Of a stretch of 7,508 bases of DNA, positions 4,810 to 7,508 are shown piece by piece. The first letter of the stretch is position 1. Each line of letters opens with the position of its first letter. Position numbers and translations under genes: made by a program. The notes under the pieces are model-generated. The model had not been told where the DNA came from and made no database searches. It was given only the letters and a program-made list of their open reading frames with translations. This DNA is from Methanomicrobiales archaeon (GTDB taxonomy: Archaea; Halobacteriota; Methanomicrobia; Methanomicrobiales; JACTUA01): assembly GCA_028678965.1 (NCBI GenBank), contig JAJRCM010000030.1, positions 1-7,508 on the forward strand, read 5' to 3'.

Positions 4810-6819
4810 ATGGAAGTAACTCTTCTCAACAGCATCGTGATCATATTTGGGCTTTCCATTGCCGTCGTCTACCTGTTTAATGCAATCCGTATCCCGGCCA
4901 TCGTTGGCTTCATCCTCACCGGTCTTTTAATCGGGCCTCACGGATTGAGCCTGATCGGTGCGATAACCGAGGTAGAGACGCTCTCTGAGATCGGTATCAT
5001 TCTCCTTCTCTTTACCATTGGGCTGGAGTTCTCATTTAAAAGCCTGTGGAACATCAAGCGGGCGGTGGTAATTGGTGGCTCACTTCAGGTTGCCAGCACC
5101 GCCGCAGTGTGCACATTCATCTGCACCCTTGCTGGCCTCTCCCTTAGAGAATCAATCCTCGTCGGTTTTCTCATCTCCCTTTCCAGCACTGCCATCGTTC
5201 TGAAGCTTCTCCAGGGAAGGGGAGAAGTGGACACACCTCACGGGAGTATGACCCTAGGCATCCTCATATTCCAGGATATCGTGTCCATCCCTATGATGAT
5301 GGCGCTTCCGTTTCTTGCCGGTCTGGGAACGCAGGCTGAGGCGAATCTGGAACTCATCCTTCTCCAAGATATTGCCATCGTGATATTTCTGATCCTCTGT
5401 GCGAAGTGGCTCGTCCCCTACCTACTCTTCCAGATTGCAAAGACCAGGGATCGGGAACTCTTCCTTCTCTTCGTGGTGATGATCTGTATCGGTATCGCCT
5501 GGCTCACCTCACTCGCCGGGCTCTCCCTGGCACTCGGCGCACTGCTTGCCGGGCTGATCATTTCCGAATCAGAATACAGTCATCAGGCGATTGGTACCAT
5601 CATCCCCTTCCGTGATGTCTTCACCAGCTTCTTCTTTGTATCGGTGGGAATGCTCCTCGATCTGGGGTTCCTGCTAAACCATTTGGGGCTCATCATGATC
5701 CTGGTGGCAGGGGTAATAGTTGGTAAAGCGCTGCTTGCCTCCCTCGTACCGGGGGTTTTAGGGTATCCCATTCGCACTCTTGTACTTGTCGGTTTGGGAC
5801 TCAGCCAGGTGGGGGAGTTCTCCTTCATTCTCTCAAAGAGCGGGGTAGATTTTGGGCTGATCTCCCCGGGTACCTACCAGATCTTCATTGCAGTTACCCT
5901 CTTCACTATGGCAGCGACACCATTTATCATTGCGATGGGTCCGGCAGTGGCGACTACAGCCTGCCGACTCCCCCTCCTCCCCGAAGGATTGCGCACCGGC
6001 CGTGTTGCGGATCTGGATTACAAGCCTCCAAAGCTCCAGAACCATCTCGTCATCGTCGGTTACGGGATCAACGGGAGAAACCTAGCCAGGGCAGCCCGGG
6101 TGGGGAAGATACCATACATTATTCTGGAGATGAACCCGGAAACGGTCAGACAAGAACGGGCAAAGGGGGAACCTATTTCTTATGGCGATGCTACGAATGA
6201 AGAGGTGCTCCATCATGCTGCTATCGGGAAAGCCCGCATCTGTGTGGTGGTGATCAACGATCCAGTCTCTACGAGAAGGATTACAGAACTTACCCGCAGG
6301 TTGAACCCTTCGGTCTATATCATTGTCAGGACCCGGTACATCCAGGAGATGAAACCCCTCTATGAGCTGGGTGCGGATGAGGTAGTTCCCGAAGAGTTCG
6401 AGACCTCGGTCGAGATCTTCACCCGGGTGCTCAGGAAGTACCTCATCCCCGATGATACTATCGAACAGTTTATGGCCGAGGTCAGATCCGACAATTACCA
6501 GATGCTGCGGAGTCTCTCCCGGTCCTCGGCAAGCCTCTATGATCTCTCGCTTGACATGCCCGATATCGAAATCACCACGCTCCGTGTGGCTGGTGGCTCC
6601 CTCCTCTGCGGGAAGACACTCGCTGAGGTGAATCTGAGAAGGAAGTATGCGATTACGGTAGTGGCAATCGACAGAAAAGGGACAATTATCCCCAGCCCAG
6701 ATGGGGATACCATCATCCAAGAAGAGGATCGTGCCTATATTCTTGGAACTCCGGCAAAGATTGCTGAAGTCTCACCGCTCTTCCGTGCTGGAGACGATCC
6801 AGGAGACAAGGCCCTCTAG
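4810..6819 (+). CDS. Kef-type cation:proton antiporter with RCK (TrkA-N/TrkA-C) domain
   Basis: This is a CPA2-family integral membrane transporter of 669 residues that exchanges K+ or Na+ for protons. Residues 1-385 form the Na/H exchanger domain with about 12 hydrophobic helices and typical motifs: GLLIGPHGL (38-46), FTIGLEF (68-74), Q155-D156 in a helix where Kef proteins carry the ion-translocating acidic residue, GALLAGLIISES (253-264), SFFFVSVGM (273-281) and SQVGEFSF (332-339). A linker leads to a TrkA-N/RCK domain (about 411-540) with nucleotide-binding GYGING (417-422), E440 at the end of the second strand, and GDAT (469-472). Residues 585-668 are a TrkA-C domain. The RCK module normally gates such transporters through NAD(H) or adenine nucleotides. 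It follows the DUF3784-like gene by 61 bases. Length and order match archaeal and bacterial KefB/C-like proteins carrying TrkA-C. Ion preference cannot be read from sequence. E. coli KefC is glutathione-gated; methanogens lack glutathione, so a different gate is expected. Confidence 0.95.
   Translation: MEVTLLNSIVIIFGLSIAVVYLFNAIRIPAIVGFILTGLLIGPHGLSLIGAITEVETLSEIGIILLLFTIGLEFSFKSLWNIKRAVVIGGSLQVASTAAVCTFICTLAGLSLRESILVGFLISLSSTAIVLKLLQGRGEVDTPHGSMTLGILIFQDIVSIPMMMALPFLAGLGTQAEANLELILLQDIAIVIFLILCAKWLVPYLLFQIAKTRDRELFLLFVVMICIGIAWLTSLAGLSLALGALLAGLIISESEYSHQAIGTIIPFRDVFTSFFFVSVGMLLDLGFLLNHLGLIMILVAGVIVGKALLASLVPGVLGYPIRTLVLVGLGLSQVGEFSFILSKSGVDFGLISPGTYQIFIAVTLFTMAATPFIIAMGPAVATTACRLPLLPEGLRTGRVADLDYKPPKLQNHLVIVGYGINGRNLARAARVGKIPYIILEMNPETVRQERAKGEPISYGDATNEEVLHHAAIGKARICVVVINDPVSTRRITELTRRLNPSVYIIVRTRYIQEMKPLYELGADEVVPEEFETSVEIFTRVLRKYLIPDDTIEQFMAEVRSDNYQMLRSLSRSSASLYDLSLDMPDIEITTLRVAGGSLLCGKTLAEVNLRRKYAITVVAIDRKGTIIPSPDGDTIIQEEDRAYILGTPAKIAEVSPLFRAGDDPGDKAL
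6816..6819. other. CTAG shared by two convergent stop codons
   Basis: The palindrome CTAG supplies TAG at 6817-6819 for the plus-strand antiporter and TAG (6818-6816) for the minus-strand CCG protein. The genes overlap by four bases, so any terminator for either must lie inside the other gene. Confidence 0.95.
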
Positions 6820-7508
6820 CGGCGCCCACGGTCCTTCTGCCGATACCCTTCCAGCAGAACGGTAGTGATGTTTTTCACCGGTTGTTCAGCGAATCCACCG
6901 ATATGGTATTCGCAGAATGGACAGCAGCTGACCACCACCTCAGCGCCGGATTGTTTCAGGTCATTCGCTCGTTTCTGGCCGAGCGCATTGGAGACCTCAG
7001 GGCATCCCGAACGGGTGCCCCCTCCCGCCCCACAGCACTTCTGAGGAACCTCGATAATCTCCACTACCTTCTTCAGGAGCGTACGCGGCTCATCCTTGAC
7101 TCCCTGTCCACGGAGAGCGTGGCAGGGATCATGATAGGTGACACGATATGGTAATCGGGCTGGTTCCTCTATTCCAATTTCAGTGAGAATCTCGGTGATG
7201 TCCTTCACCTTGAAGGGGGTGGTGTAATCGTTCTTCAATGTGGAACCGCAACCGGCACACATGGTCACCACCGTCTCAATTCCCCGCGAGGTAAATGCCT
7301 GCACGTTCCTCCGTTTCAGGTGATCGAGGAAGGTGAGCTGGCCGGTACGGATGAGCGGGGATCCACAGCAGACCTGCTCATGGGGGATGATGACCCTTAT
7401 GCCGTTACGCCGGAGGACCTCCATAGCATCAAGGGCAGTCTCAGACAGGCGAAAGTCGTACATGCACCCCACAAAGAAACCCACTGTAGCCTTCACCGGC
7501 CCGACCGG
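6816..7508 (-). CDS. CCG-domain iron-sulfur oxidoreductase, HdrB/HdrD-like, N-terminus cut by window edge
   Basis: This is the C-terminal part of a protein with two complete CCG domains, the cysteine-rich modules that hold the noncubane [4Fe-4S] clusters reducing CoM-S-S-CoB in HdrB and HdrD and that also occur in GlpC and related subunits. Numbered from an in-frame GTG at 7496, domain 1 is C11-x31-C43-C44-G-x34-C80-x2-C83 and domain 2 is C115-x28-C144-C145-G-x35-C182-x2-C185. All key cysteines are present. The frame stays open upstream to the edge (PVGP before the GTG), and the first domain starts almost at once. The real protein therefore probably continues upstream, most often with a ferredoxin-like 2x[4Fe-4S] domain as in HdrD or GlpC, but this cannot be seen. 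The C-terminus ends in a basic tail (RQKDRGRR). It is probably cytoplasmic or membrane-associated. Without the N-terminus and its operon partners, HdrD, GlpC-like and other Fe-S oxidoreductases cannot be separated. Confidence 0.9.
   Translation of the reverse strand, partial: PVGPVKATVGFFVGCMYDFRLSETALDAMEVLRRNGIRVIIPHEQVCCGSPLIRTGQLTFLDHLKRRNVQAFTSRGIETVVTMCAGCGSTLKNDYTTPFKVKDITEILTEIGIEEPARLPYRVTYHDPCHALRGQGVKDEPRTLLKKVVEIIEVPQKCCGAGGGTRSGCPEVSNALGQKRANDLKQSGAEVVVSCCPFCEYHIGGFAEQPVKNITTVLLEGYRQKDRGRR

Noticed and set aside
6082..6720. 212-codon open frame on the minus strand
   Set aside because: It lies antisense to the RCK and TrkA-C part of the antiporter and shows no domain or ribosome binding site.

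Overview
The window most resembles a piece of a methanogenic archaeon's chromosome, probably of the order Methanomicrobiales. This is inferred from a tungsten-type aldehyde oxidoreductase, a heterodisulfide-reductase-like CCG protein, archaeal GGTGA ribosome binding sites and moderately GC-rich coding sequence. There is no rRNA, tRNA or other firm taxonomic marker, so the assignment is tentative. No CRISPR array, insertion sequence, prophage or RNA gene was seen. Coding density is high.

Layout: (1) Positions 1 to about 935, minus strand, carry the 5' part of a coiled-coil protein of unknown function that runs off the left edge. (2) Positions 952-2709, minus strand, encode a complete aldehyde:ferredoxin oxidoreductase (AOR) homologue directly upstream of the coiled-coil gene; the two probably form one transcript. 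(3) Positions 2710-3152 are the only sizeable non-coding stretch, a divergent promoter region with several short inverted repeats. (4) Positions 3153-6819, plus strand, hold three co-directional genes: a glutaredoxin-thioredoxin reductase fusion, a small three-helix membrane protein resembling DUF3784, and a Kef-type cation/proton antiporter with a C-terminal RCK (TrkA-N/TrkA-C) module. (5) Positions 6816-7508, minus strand, hold the C-terminal part of a two-CCG-domain iron-sulfur protein related to HdrB/HdrD. It is convergent with the antiporter, and the two stop codons share one CTAG.

The genes suggest thiol and low-potential electron metabolism (AOR, dithiol reductase, CCG protein) beside an ion transporter whose RCK domain normally senses nucleotides. 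Functional coupling between the redox genes and the antiporter is only an inference from gene order. The most distinctive points are the single-chain glutaredoxin-flavoenzyme whose NADPH-selecting motif is missing, and a chain of stop/start overlaps linking AOR to the coiled-coil gene through a seven-codon reading frame.
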